NCBI GenBank assembly: GCA_910587035.1
Contig: CAJUMQ010000001.1
Span: forward strand, 106,113-170,112
Length of the DNA stretch: 64,000 bases
Origin: an uncultured Desulfovibrio sp.
GTDB lineage: Bacteria > Desulfobacterota > Desulfovibrionia > Desulfovibrionales > Desulfovibrionaceae
Direction: 5' to 3'
Both the position numbers and the translations under genes were made by a program. The notes beneath the pieces are model-generated. The model was not told where the DNA came from, searched no databases, and worked only from the letters and a program-made list of their open reading frames with translations. This document shows positions 18,796 through 27,765 of the stretch, piece by piece; the first letter of the stretch is position 1, and every line of letters begins with the position of its first letter.

Positions 18796-20132
18796 TGCCA
18801 GCTCTTTGCCTTTGCTATGAAGTGCATGAGCCGTATACATTACGGCACTACACTGTTTTTGACATGGGGCAGAATTCCATCTACGAAAATGACGATCGCA
18901 ACTGCGACATTCTGCTCCACACGGCCCGCACCTGCTATCTGCCAATGAATGATCTTCTGTTGAAGCTCATCCGGCGTTATGGCAAGGATTTCAGACTTAC
19001 ATTCTGCATCTCTGGCACGGCGCTGGATCAGTTTGAGCAATATGCGCCGGAGGTTCTGGAGAGCTTCCAGGCGCTGGCCGAAACCGGCAATGTTGAATTT
19101 GCGGCAGAAACCGCTCCTCATTCCCTGGCCTTTCTCTACTCCCGAGAGGAGTTCATTCGCCAGACAGAGGAACATGCCAGGCGCGTGAAAAAGCTTTTTG
19201 GCAAAAAACCCACAACCTACCGCAATGCCGAGCTGGTTTACAACAATGACATGGCCACCTGCCTCGGCGAAATCGGCTTCAAAACAGTGCTTGCGGAAGG
19301 CGCCGAACATGTGCTCGGCTGGCGCAGCTCCAACTATGTCTATACACCCATGAATGAGCCGCAAATGCGCCTGCTGATGCGCAATGTGCCTCTTTCCACA
19401 GACATAGGCCGGAGATTCTGCGATCAGTCTTGGGACCAGTGGCCGCTTACGGCTGAAAAGTATGCTTCGTGGATTCATGGCATGGTCGATGCCGAAGTAA
19501 TCAACATCTTCAATGATTATCATGTGTTCGGATATCGCAATCCCGCATCCAGCGGCATATTCAACTTCATGGAGGCATTGCCTGGAGCAATCCTGGCAAA
19601 TCCCAACTTCCATTTTGCCACATGCGCCGAAATAGCCAAAAAGATTCCGCCAGTGGCGGAAATTGACGTGCCCCAGTTCATGTCCTGGGATGATGCCGGC
19701 CGCGACCTCAATGCGTGGCTTGGCAATGATATGCAAAAGGACGCCATTCATGCCCTTTACAAGCTTACGGATCGCGTTCGCGCCATTGATTCACCCATCC
19801 TGAAGAGGGACTTTGAGCGCTTGCAGACCGCGGATCACTTCCATAACATGTCCACCAAGTGGTTTACCGTGTTCTCGCCAGATCGTCCCAACCCCTTCCC
19901 CGGCCCCTATGATGCCTATATAGCATATATGAATGTGCTGGCGGATTTTGAAATGAGGGTGACCGCCGCAGAGGCGGAAATGGGCATCCAGGAAGACAAG
20001 GCAAGCAAAGAGGAGCATGAACGGGAAACCCATAAAAGAACAAAGGCCCATGAAGGTGAACCCAGAACCACAAGAAAGAAAGCTGCCGCACGTCCTCGCG
20101 CAACTCGCAAAACAACCGAAAATAAGGCATAG
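18795..20132 (+). CDS. GH57 family glycoside hydrolase (alpha-amylase-like)
   Basis: The 445-residue protein belongs to GH57, retaining enzymes acting on alpha-glucans. It shows V-H-E-P-Y in place of the H-x-H-x-P motif, the nucleophile region R-N-A-E-L-V-Y-N-N-D, and F-N-D-Y-H-V-F-G for the acid/base region, where the family more often has D-Y-E-T-F-G. About 45 residues at the C-terminus are Lys/Arg/Glu-rich and look unstructured. It may be a cytoplasmic amylase or a 4-alpha-glucanotransferase. A 16-bp inverted repeat follows the stop and separates it from the fusion gene. Confidence 0.88.
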   Translation: MPALCLCYEVHEPYTLRHYTVFDMGQNSIYENDDRNCDILLHTARTCYLPMNDLLLKLIRRYGKDFRLTFCISGTALDQFEQYAPEVLESFQALAETGNVEFAAETAPHSLAFLYSREEFIRQTEEHARRVKKLFGKKPTTYRNAELVYNNDMATCLGEIGFKTVLAEGAEHVLGWRSSNYVYTPMNEPQMRLLMRNVPLSTDIGRRFCDQSWDQWPLTAEKYASWIHGMVDAEVINIFNDYHVFGYRNPASSGIFNFMEALPGAILANPNFHFATCAEIAKKIPPVAEIDVPQFMSWDDAGRDLNAWLGNDMQKDAIHALYKLTDRVRAIDSPILKRDFERLQTADHFHNMSTKWFTVFSPDRPNPFPGPYDAYIAYMNVLADFEMRVTAAEAEMGIQEDKASKEEHERETHKRTKAHEGEPRTTRKKAAARPRATRKTTENKA

Positions 20133-20135
20133 TTG

Positions 20136-20174
20136 CCATCTGGCAGACATGACATGTGCATGTCTGCCAGATGG
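20136..20174 (+). terminator. 16-bp perfect inverted repeat, terminator-like or attenuator
   Basis: Arms 20136-20151 and 20159-20174 are fully complementary with a 7-base loop. It begins three bases after the GH57 stop. The downstream sequence is A/T-rich but lacks a true U-run, so partial termination or mRNA 3'-end protection is as likely as full termination. Confidence 0.55.
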
Positions 20175-20283
20175 ATGTATATTTATGGATGCCGGGGGGC
20201 ATGGCTGGCGCGATAGCGCCAGCATGTGATCAAGTGTTTTTCAGGGATTATGTTCCTGTCCACAAGGTAATAAAGGAGAGATT

Positions 20284-23200
20284 ATGGAGTTCAACAATGT
20301 CCCGGTGACGCTGTTTGAAGTCAGCTGGGAGGTCTGCAATAAGGTTGGGGGGATTTATTCCGTTGTCAGCAGCAAGGCGCTGCAGGCAGTGGATACCTTC
20401 GGGGAGGATTATTTCCTTCTTGGCCCTTCCCTGCAGCACAATGCCGGATTTGAGGAAACAGACGAGCACATATGGGACTCCGTGCGCGTCGCCCTTGGTG
20501 CGAAGGATTTGAAATGCCGCCTGGGCCGGTGGAAGATTCCCGGTCGTCCCAAAGCCATTCTGGTGGATTTTTCCCAACGTTATGGCAGCAACCAGCTTCT
20601 CTATGAGCTGTGGAAAAGCTATGGCGTTGATTCACTTTCCGGCGGCTGGGATTATATTGAGCCCGTGATGTTCGCCACTGCCTGCGGCGAAGTCATCTCC
20701 GCCATATATGAATGCCTTGTGCAACCGGTCAATGGCCGGGCTGTGGCCCTTTTCCACGAGTGGATGTGTGGCGCCGGGCTGCTCTCCGTCAAAAAGAACA
20801 CCCCTGGCATAGGCACAGTATTCACAACCCATGCAACCATGCTGGGCCGCTCCCTGGCCAGCACCGGCAGAGACATCTACTCCAATCTGCGCGGCATCAA
20901 TCCCGCCCAGGAAGCCGCCACCCAGAATATAACGGCCAAATGGTCCATGGAAAGCGCATCCGCACGTGAATCCGATGCCTTCACCACAGTTAGCCAGATA
21001 ACCGGGGAGGAGTCCACAGTTCTGCTTGGCCGTTCCCCTGATGTCATTACTGTCAATGGCCTGGATATGCGCGTTATTCCCGATTACTCCGAAAACCGGG
21101 AGGTGCCGGAGAAGCATCGCGCAAAGGTTATTGAGGCAGCCAGCCGCTTCTTGCGCTGCAATATGGAAAAAAACACGCGAATTCTGGCCATCTCCGGCCG
21201 TTATGAAATGCACAACAAGGGCATTGACGTATTTTTGGAGGCAATGTCCCGCGTTGACAAACAGCTTGCCGGTTCTGCCGAAAATACAACAATTCTTGTG
21301 CTGTGCCTGGTCATGGGCGGCCATACTGGCATCAATCCGGCTGCAATCTCCGGCGACCCAAATGCCACAGACAATGGCCAGCCATTCATATGCACCCATT
21401 ATGCATGGAATGCGCCACAGGACCCGATCATCAACATGTGCAGGCGCCTTGGCCTCAACAACCAGCAGGGCTCCCGCGTAAAGGTCATTTTCAATCCGGC
21501 CATGCTGGATGGCAATGATGGCTTCTTCAATATGCCATATGAGGACATCATCTCGGCCTGCGATTTTGGCTTCTTTCCATCCTGGTATGAGCCATGGGGC
21601 TATACGCCGCAGGAATGCGCAGCTTGGGCTGTGCCCACCCTTACAACGGATCTTTCCGGTTTCGGCATGTGGGCAAGGGATGCGCAAAAGAACATGCCGC
21701 TGCCGGCCGGGGTGGCTGTCATGCCGCGCAGAGGCATGAATTATGAGCAGACAGTTGAGGCGCTCAAGGATTATATCTACAAGGATGTGCTCTTCACGGA
21801 TGAGATCATGAGCGGCCTGCGCAAGAAAGCCAGGGACGTGGCCGAACTCACCTCCTGGAGCAACTTTTTTGCCAACTATCTCGAGGCCTTCCGCATTGCC
21901 CTGGAGAAGGCAGCCCTGCGCACGGAACAGGGCAATGAAGCAAGGGAGGGGATGAACCGAGTTCTGGCTGCATCCTCATCCGTCACGCCTTTCCTCAGGC
22001 CCATCCTGGCTGTGGCTGAACTGCCGCCTTCATTGAGCCGCCTGCGTGAGTTGGCCTATAATCTATGGTGGTGCTGGCAGGACAAGGCCAAAGCGCTATT
22101 CATGACCCTTAACCCGGATCTGTGGGCAAAATGCCACAATCCAATTCAGATGCTTGGACAGGCCGATTCCGAACGCATGGAAAAACTTGTGGCCAATGAA
22201 GGCTACATGAGCCTGTATAATGAGGTGATGGCCGAATTTGATGCCTATATGGCCACTCCTCTGAAGGCCATGAGCGAGGACCTCACGCCAGAGCATCCTG
22301 TAGCCTATTTTTCAACCGAATATGGAATCACAGAATCCGTGCCCATTTATTCCGGCGGCCTTGGCGTTCTTTCAGGTGACCATCTCAAATCTGCCTCCGA
22401 TCTGGCAGTGCCCCTGATTGGCATTGGCATGTTGTACAAGCAGGGATACTTCAAACAGGAAATTGATGAGAACGGGCGCCAGGTGGCTGTGTATCCCATC
22501 AACAACTTCTCCCAGCTGCCGGTGACACAGGTCACAAACAGTGACAATGAGCCATTGGAAGTTCAGATCGAGCTGCCTGGCCGCATTGTTTATGTGCGCG
22601 TATGGCAGATGAAAATTGGCCGTGTCACCCTGTATCTTATGGATACCGACATCTCGCGCAACAGCGAGGAGGACCGCAAGATATCGGATCGCCTCTATGA
22701 GGCCAACCGCGAGACAAGGCTGCTGCAGGAAATAGTGCTTGGCATAGGTGGCGTGCGCATGATTCGCGCCCTTGGCATCGATGCCAGTGTTTATCACATG
22801 AATGAAGGCCATTCCGCATTTCTGGTGCTGGAGCGGCTGCAGGAATGCGTGCGCGGTGGCATGAGCTTTGAAGAGGCCCGCATCCGTGTGCGATCCAGTA
22901 CTGTCTTCACCACCCATACACCAGTGCCTGCAGGTAACGAGGCCTTTGCCGTTGACCTGATGACAAGATATTTCGCCAACTATCCCCAGACCATTGGCCT
23001 GGACATGAACCAGTTCATTCAGCTGGGCCAGATTGAGGGCGGCAATATCCACAACTTTGAAATGACCGTGCTGGCTCTCAATTTCTCCTCCTTTGCCAAT
23101 GGTGTGAGCCGCCTGCATGGCGAAGTCTCAAGGCATATGTGGAACAGACTCTGGAAGAGCGTGCCACTGGCCGAAACCCCCATTACATATGTAACCAATG

Positions 23201-24546
23201 GCGTCCACACGCCCTCCTATGTTGGCCAGCAGATGAATGAGCTCCTGACCCAGTATCTGGGCAAGGACTGGCTGCAGGCCCAGCCGGATTCCCCCATATG
23301 GGAGAATGTGGACAAGATTCCGGATGATATATACTGGAGCGCGCGCATGACACAGAAAGAGGAGCTGCTGGATGCCTTGCGAGCCTCTATTCCTGGTTTT
23401 GTGCAAAAGTATCATCTAGGCCGCGCCGAGCGTTTCAAAATGGAGGGCATGTTAAGACCGGATACCCTGTTCATCGGCTTTGCCCGCAGGTTTGCCCCAT
23501 ACAAACGCGCTACCCTGCTCTTTGCCGACCCCGACAGGCTTGCGCGTATTCTTAACAATCCAGACCGGCCAGTGGCCTTTGTCTTTGCAGGCAAATCGCA
23601 CCCGGCCGACGAGGCAGGCATCAATATTCTCCAGGAAGTAATCCGCATGGCGCGGGATCCCCGCTTCATCGGCAAGATCTTCTTTATGGAAAATTACAGT
23701 CTTGCAGTTTCCCGTCTCCTCTCCCAGGGCTGCGATGTCTGGTTGAACACGCCGCGCAGGCCGCATGAGGCATCTGGCACAAGCGGCATGAAGCTGCCGG
23801 TAAATGGCGGCATAAACTTTAGCATTTCCGATGGCTGGTGGTGCGAAGGCTATAATCGCCAGAACGGCTGGACAATCGGGCCTGTGGTAACCCTTGAATT
23901 GCCAACCGATGACCAGAACGATTATGCGGATGCCGAGGATCTCTACACATTGCTAGAAAACGCCGTCCTGCCGCTATACCACGAGGTAAATGCCCAGGGA
24001 CTGCCAAGCAACTGGGTGGCAATGTCCAAGCGCTCCCTCAAGAGTCTCACAGCCATGTATAGCAGCAATCGCATGGTGACAGACTATGTGCGGCTGGCCT
24101 ATACACCGGCAGCGGAACGCAAGGAAGTTCTCAAGGCAAATGACTGGGCTCTCTGCCGCGACATTGCAGTCTGGGAAAAGAATCTGCCTGCTCGCTTTGG
24201 CACAATCAAGCTGGAGGAGATCATACTCACAGGCGCGGATGGCACCACAATGCTTTGCGGTGAGCCTCTCAATGTGCGTCTGCATATGCATCTGGGTGAA
24301 ATGAAGCCGGATGAAGTGCTTGTCCAGCTGGTAATTGGCAGGACTTTTGCCAATGGCAATTTCCGCGATCGGCCCGATACCTTGAGGCTTGAGCCACGTT
24401 CCACCAATGAAGGCGATGACGGCATGTATTATTCGGCCACATATATCCCCAAGCGCAATGGTCCATACCGTTATGGCATTCGCGTTATGCCGGTTCACAA
24501 GGGTCTGAGCAATCCTCTGGATACCGGTCTGGTGATATGGGGATAA
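20284..24546 (+). CDS. Glycogen synthase (GT3-like)-alpha-glucan phosphorylase (GT35) fusion
   Basis: One uninterrupted 1420-residue frame carries two enzymes. Residues ~1-560 match eukaryote-type GT3 glycogen synthase (E-V-S-W-E-V-C-N-K-V-G-G-I-Y near the N-terminus, H-E-W-M-C-G, T-T-H-A-T-M-L-G-R, then P-S-W-Y-E-P-W-G-Y-T-P-Q-E). Residues ~580-1420 match the alpha-glucan phosphorylase family (L-A-Y-N-L-W-W-C-W, Y-S-G-G-L-G-V-L-S-G-D, E-G-H-S-A-F, and the pyridoxal-phosphate loop E-A-S-G-T-S-G-M-K with Lys1170). One half would extend and the other phosphorolyse alpha-1,4-glucan. The ribosome site AAGGAG precedes the ATG. It is the last gene of the glucan cluster. Each half appears complete. 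Confidence 0.92.
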   Translation: MEFNNVPVTLFEVSWEVCNKVGGIYSVVSSKALQAVDTFGEDYFLLGPSLQHNAGFEETDEHIWDSVRVALGAKDLKCRLGRWKIPGRPKAILVDFSQRYGSNQLLYELWKSYGVDSLSGGWDYIEPVMFATACGEVISAIYECLVQPVNGRAVALFHEWMCGAGLLSVKKNTPGIGTVFTTHATMLGRSLASTGRDIYSNLRGINPAQEAATQNITAKWSMESASARESDAFTTVSQITGEESTVLLGRSPDVITVNGLDMRVIPDYSENREVPEKHRAKVIEAASRFLRCNMEKNTRILAISGRYEMHNKGIDVFLEAMSRVDKQLAGSAENTTILVLCLVMGGHTGINPAAISGDPNATDNGQPFICTHYAWNAPQDPIINMCRRLGLNNQQGSRVKVIFNPAMLDGNDGFFNMPYEDIISACDFGFFPSWYEPWGYTPQECAAWAVPTLTTDLSGFGMWARDAQKNMPLPAGVAVMPRRGMNYEQTVEALKDYIYKDVLFTDEIMSGLRKKARDVAELTSWSNFFANYLEAFRIALEKAALRTEQGNEAREGMNRVLAASSSVTPFLRPILAVAELPPSLSRLRELAYNLWWCWQDKAKALFMTLNPDLWAKCHNPIQMLGQADSERMEKLVANEGYMSLYNEVMAEFDAYMATPLKAMSEDLTPEHPVAYFSTEYGITESVPIYSGGLGVLSGDHLKSASDLAVPLIGIGMLYKQGYFKQEIDENGRQVAVYPINNFSQLPVTQVTNSDNEPLEVQIELPGRIVYVRVWQMKIGRVTLYLMDTDISRNSEEDRKISDRLYEANRETRLLQEIVLGIGGVRMIRALGIDASVYHMNEGHSAFLVLERLQECVRGGMSFEEARIRVRSSTVFTTHTPVPAGNEAFAVDLMTRYFANYPQTIGLDMNQFIQLGQIEGGNIHNFEMTVLALNFSSFANGVSRLHGEVSRHMWNRLWKSVPLAETPITYVTNGVHTPSYVGQQMNELLTQYLGKDWLQAQPDSPIWENVDKIPDDIYWSARMTQKEELLDALRASIPGFVQKYHLGRAERFKMEGMLRPDTLFIGFARRFAPYKRATLLFADPDRLARILNNPDRPVAFVFAGKSHPADEAGINILQEVIRMARDPRFIGKIFFMENYSLAVSRLLSQGCDVWLNTPRRPHEASGTSGMKLPVNGGINFSISDGWWCEGYNRQNGWTIGPVVTLELPTDDQNDYADAEDLYTLLENAVLPLYHEVNAQGLPSNWVAMSKRSLKSLTAMYSSNRMVTDYVRLAYTPAAERKEVLKANDWALCRDIAVWEKNLPARFGTIKLEEIILTGADGTTMLCGEPLNVRLHMHLGEMKPDEVLVQLVIGRTFANGNFRDRPDTLRLEPRSTNEGDDGMYYSATYIPKRNGPYRYGIRVMPVHKGLSNPLDTGLVIWG

Positions 24547-24922
24547 ACCCGCATTGCAGACTGCTCGTGCATATAAAAGCATTGGGAATTGAGCCAGTCA
24601 AAATCCATGGAAGAGTTACCATTTGTAAATGGAAAACTTCTCCACAAAGTTCTGGATCGGTTGCCTAAATGGGAACATATGCAAAAAGGGCTCTGATTAG
24701 TATGGCGTGTGGTGGCTGAAAGAGGCCATAGCCAACGGGCCCGGGCACGATTTGCAGGAAAATACTTTAGGGTAAAATACAAACCGGAGCGCAGAATTTG
24801 CATGGCAGATTCCGCGCTCCTTTATTTTTACACTATAGGGCTCTTGCCATTGCTAATGTCGCTTCCTGCGACACCAGTTTGAAACTTGTAAAGACATAAA
24901 CGCAAAAATAAAGGCAGGCTAG
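24547..24922. other. Intergenic region with an internal terminator
   Basis: These 376 bases contain no convincing ORF. A strong terminator lies at 24786-24830, 240 bases after the fusion gene, so either the fusion mRNA has a long 3' region or a small RNA ends there. The remaining ~90 bases probably hold the aroK promoter. Confidence 0.4.
24786..24830 (+). terminator. Intrinsic terminator
   Basis: A 12-bp stem with one mismatch (24786-24797 with 24809-24820) is followed by a T-rich tract (24821-24829). It ends transcription from the left, ahead of aroK. Confidence 0.75.
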
Positions 24923-25471
24923 ATGGAAAAGATAACACCCCCAGAGCTTAATGCGCCATGCATAAGTCTCATAGGCATGGCCGGGGCTGGCAAATCAACC
25001 ATTGCCGGGCGCCTCTCAGCCGCCATGGGCTGGGCATGCATGGATACAGACAAGCTGATAGAGGCTCTTTATGCCGCAAGACTTCAGGATATAACCGATA
25101 TTCTGGGCAAGGAGGCTTTTTTGGATGTGGAATGCGCCATGATCTGCACCATACGCGCATCGCGCTGTATCATTGCCACAGGCGGGAGTGTGGTATATCG
25201 CCCACAGGCAGTGCGCCATCTCGCCAGTCTTGGCCCAGTGGTACACCTAAATCTTTCTCTGGAAAAGGTCATGGAACGCATTGCGATGAATCCCGAGAGA
25301 GGGCTTGCCATTGCGCCAGGGCAAACCATTGCCGACATTTACGCGGAGCGACAGACATTGTACAGGGAAGCAGCAAATATTGAATGCGATTCTGGCAATA
25401 ATAATCCGGATGAGTGCGTAAGGCTTATTCTGTCAGCTTTAAAAAAGAATAAACATCTGAATTTTGCATAA
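24923..25471 (+). CDS. aroK: Shikimate kinase
   Basis: The 182-residue protein phosphorylates shikimate in the chorismate pathway. It has the family length and motifs: Walker A G-M-A-G-A-G-K-S-T at residues ~18-26, the shikimate-binding D-T-D, G-K-E-A-F-L-D-V-E, the A-T-G-G-S-V-V loop, and the LID/adenine region N-P-E-R-G-L-A then L-Y-R-E-A-A. The ribosome site AGGCAGG is weak but well placed. It stands alone, flanked by terminators on both sides. A broader shikimate/gluconate-kinase-like role cannot be excluded. Confidence 0.85.
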   Translation: MEKITPPELNAPCISLIGMAGAGKSTIAGRLSAAMGWACMDTDKLIEALYAARLQDITDILGKEAFLDVECAMICTIRASRCIIATGGSVVYRPQAVRHLASLGPVVHLNLSLEKVMERIAMNPERGLAIAPGQTIADIYAERQTLYREAANIECDSGNNNPDECVRLILSALKKNKHLNFA

Positions 25472-25514
25472 AATTATCCCTGCGGCAAAGCTCGCCACGC
25501 CGCAGGGATAATTT
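25471..25514. terminator. Bidirectional terminator between aroK and a convergent gene
   Basis: A perfect 16-bp stem (25471-25486 with 25499-25514) has A-rich and T-rich outer ends on both strands. It can serve both aroK (plus) and the gene at 25538-26104 (minus). Confidence 0.75.
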
Positions 25515-25537
25515 AAAAGCGAACATGCTATATTGGA

Positions 25538-26104
25538 CTAATCCTGCCACGCTGTGCCATCATAGCGAATAAGCTCATTGAGGTTGCGGGTGCGAACCTG
25601 CTTGCATGGTGCTGCCAGGGCTGCCTCCTTGGTGGCCCCACGGCATTCCATTATTCTTTCCTGATAACGGATAAAGCCAACATACTGCCCCTTTGATCCG
25701 GGACGCAGTTCTGTGCTGACATGATTTGGGTCAACAGAGATATAGGAAGCAACCCATTCGCTGCCAACCTTTTTGACTTCCTTGTTTTTTATATTGGGCA
25801 AAAGGGTGCGTGATGACTGTGCTGCCAGCTTGTGACCCATCTTATCAAGCTCGGCCTTGATCTGGGCTTCTGTCTTTGCCCCTTTCTTGGCTGGCGCAGA
25901 CTTTTTGGCGGCAGCTTTTTTGGCTGAAGTCTTTGCCTCAGGTTTCTGAGCTGGGGCTGGTTCTGGCTCTACGGCCTGTGGTTCCGTCACCTCCGTCTGG
26001 GTGGTTTGGGCTGTTGTTTCACTATCGTCCCCAAAGCCCAGCCATGCGCAACCATTGCCCATGAGTCCAAGAAATGCGATCAACGCAATCAATTTTCGCA
26101 TCAT
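25538..26104 (-). CDS. Probable lipoprotein or secreted protein, Lys/Ala/Pro-rich N-terminal linker
   Basis: The 188-residue product starts at the ATG pair 26104/26101 behind AAGGAGAAG. A longer frame exists but runs into an intergenic repeat. The N-terminus is a lipoprotein-like signal (hydrophobic core ending L-M-G-N-G-C, with Cys near residue 20, a poor but possible lipobox). Next comes a Thr/Glu/Pro stretch and a K-K-A-A-A-K-K-S-A-P-A-K-K linker that could contact peptidoglycan or the membrane. The last ~95 residues form a folded domain containing two Cys (E-C-R-G-A, A-P-C-K-Q). I do not recognise that domain. Confidence 0.65.
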   Translation of the reverse strand: MMRKLIALIAFLGLMGNGCAWLGFGDDSETTAQTTQTEVTEPQAVEPEPAPAQKPEAKTSAKKAAAKKSAPAKKGAKTEAQIKAELDKMGHKLAAQSSRTLLPNIKNKEVKKVGSEWVASYISVDPNHVSTELRPGSKGQYVGFIRYQERIMECRGATKEAALAAPCKQVRTRNLNELIRYDGTAWQD

Positions 26105-26163
26105 TCTTCTCCTTTTGAAAAACCGGTTTGCCGGAATTTTAATGACCATGGCAAGTATCTGTT

Positions 26164-26223
26164 GAAATTGTCCCAATTTCAACCCTACGCCCTGGCGCTT
26201 TACAGCAAAACGCGGTTTTGCTG
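26164..26223. repeat. Dispersed two-hairpin intergenic repeat, copy 1
   Basis: A 60-bp unit consists of hairpin A (GAAATTG-tcc-CAATTTC, 26164-26180) and hairpin B (CAGCAAAAC-gcg-GTTTTGCTG, 26203-26223) with a conserved 22-base spacer. It is nearly identical to the copy at 28666-28725. Confidence 0.85.
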
Positions 26224-26710
26224 TTCATTACTGTGAGTTGTCAATGAAATTGCCTACTCACACTAGTGTCGCGTCAAGCGACAATAGTCGCAAACCCGAT
26301 CAGGGATTGCGCGCCGCCAGCGGCGGCGTGAGCAAAGCAAAAACCACGTTTTTTGCTTTGCGTTTTTCAAACTTTTGCGCAGCAAAAATTTGACCGCGCA
26401 CTGGTCCAGTGAATCATTTTGCGCTTAAACTTGCACTGCCATCAATTAGCCTGAAAAGCGTGATTTTCAGGTTCATTCGTATTGTTGCCCACTTGCGTAA
26501 CCCCGCAGCAAAAACGTCAATGCGGAGCAGCCTTTATAGATGAAGCCGCACTCAGCTTATCGAGTCCGCAGGAGCAATTTTTATCAACTGCTCCGGATCA
26601 CTTTTTATCATGCTGTATATGGCCGAATAATGCGCAAATGGCATTTGCTGGCCGTGAGAAAACACATTAACCTTTACAGGCAATAATTACAATTGTCATT
26701 TGGCGGCTTA

Positions 26711-26750
26711 AATGAAAAACCGGGCGCCTCAAGGCGCCCGGTTTTTCATT
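26711..26750 (-). terminator. Intrinsic terminator of the VWA-OmpA gene
   Basis: A perfect 18-bp stem (26711-26728 with 26733-26750) with a TCAA loop and a flanking U-run on both strands sits 16 bases past the stop of the gene at 26767-27765. Confidence 0.92.
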
Positions 26751-26766
26751 GTTGCAAATTTACAGT

Positions 26767-27765
26767 TTAGTCAAATGTGATCTCAACGCGGCGGTTCATG
26801 TAGCGGCCTTCTTCGGTATGGTTGTCATACTTGAAGGACTTGCCACGGCCAATGGCTGTCATGCGGCTGGCAGGAATGCCCTGCTTCTCAAGATACTTCT
26901 TGACGGCATTGGCACGATTCTGGGAAAGAACCATGTTGTAGGCATCAGAGCCAATGTAGTCTGTCCAGCCAGTGAGCACCACATGCTTGTTGGGATTGGC
27001 CTTGATCAGTGTGGCGGCCTCGTCCAGAATACCCTGGGCCTTGCTGTCCAGAGCATAGGAGTCAAAGGCGAAATGCACGCCGCGCAGAACTATGACGTCT
27101 TCGTCCTTGCAGAACACTGCAAGCACAAAACGCTCAACGGCGGCGTCACTGGTGGCCAGCTCTTCGCCACGAACCACGATGGTGTCGGGATTAAGGGCGG
27201 CCAGTTCCTTGATTATGGCTTCACCCTTAGCATTGTCGGCAAGAGAAACAATATGGATGGTCAGGTCGCGCTGATTGGCATACAGCTGACGGGCAACGTC
27301 AACCACATTTACGCCACGGTTGTTGTCGCCATCTGTGACCAGGATGATGGCGGAAGGGGTCTGCATGCTGGAGATGAAAGGCTCATACTTCTGCAGGCCA
27401 GTGCCCATGCCGGTCATGCGGCCAAAAATCTGGAAGCCGCTCTTCAGCTTGTCAATGCCGGCGCTCATGGCAGCGCGGTCCCATGGGCCCTGGGGAATGA
27501 TGACGCCATTGGGGGTAATGGTGTGCAGGCCACCATTGTAGTCAAGGGCCGGAATGGCCGAATTGATGCGCTGCAGCACATTCTTGGCCACGATGACCTT
27601 GTCCTGCTTCAGTTGCTTATTCTGCATCATCATGGAGCCGGAATAGTCCACGACAAAGTCAAAGCTGTTGATCTTCTTGCTGCAGTTGGGAGCAGCCGCT
27701 GAAGCCGCGACTGCGAAACTGAGCACGAATGCCGCCGCAAGGGCGAGGTAACGCAGAGATTTCAT
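26767..27765 (-). CDS. Exported protein with von Willebrand A and OmpA domains
   Basis: The 332-residue protein has a signal peptide (M-K-S-L-R-Y-L-A-L-A-A-A-F, cleavage likely after A-S-A). A VWA domain follows, with the metal-ion-dependent adhesion site D-Y-S-G-S-M near residue 40 and L-V-T-D-G-D-N further on. From ~215 there is an OmpA-like peptidoglycan-binding domain (V-H-F-A-F-D-S, L-T-G-W-T-D-Y-I-G-S, N-x-x-L-S-x-x-R-A, N-R-R-V-E-I). It should sit in the periplasm, tethered to the cell wall. The ATG at 27765 has GGGAGG just upstream. It is monocistronic with a strong terminator, which suggests high expression. Confidence 0.88.
   Translation of the reverse strand: MKSLRYLALAAAFVLSFAVAASAAAPNCSKKINSFDFVVDYSGSMMMQNKQLKQDKVIVAKNVLQRINSAIPALDYNGGLHTITPNGVIIPQGPWDRAAMSAGIDKLKSGFQIFGRMTGMGTGLQKYEPFISSMQTPSAIILVTDGDNNRGVNVVDVARQLYANQRDLTIHIVSLADNAKGEAIIKELAALNPDTIVVRGEELATSDAAVERFVLAVFCKDEDVIVLRGVHFAFDSYALDSKAQGILDEAATLIKANPNKHVVLTGWTDYIGSDAYNMVLSQNRANAVKKYLEKQGIPASRMTAIGRGKSFKYDNHTEEGRYMNRRVEITFD

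Larger units (their letters stand above)
26105..26766. other. Long non-coding region dense in hairpins
   Basis: No supported gene in 662 bases. It holds repeat copy 1 (26164-26223). A train of inverted repeats follows: 6 bp at 26267-26283, a 7-bp G-C stem near 26311-26327, a 12-bp stem with G-C-A-A-A-G-C-A-A-A-A-A arms near 26332-26361, an imperfect stem near 26369-26393, a 7-bp stem near 26452-26471, and a G-G-A-G-C-A stem near 26571-26594. The terminator at 26711-26750 lies at its right end. Confidence 0.6.

Noticed and set aside
26482..26670. A 62-codon plus-strand frame in the hairpin-rich region
   Set aside because: It overlaps several inverted repeats and has no ribosome site or recognisable motif.
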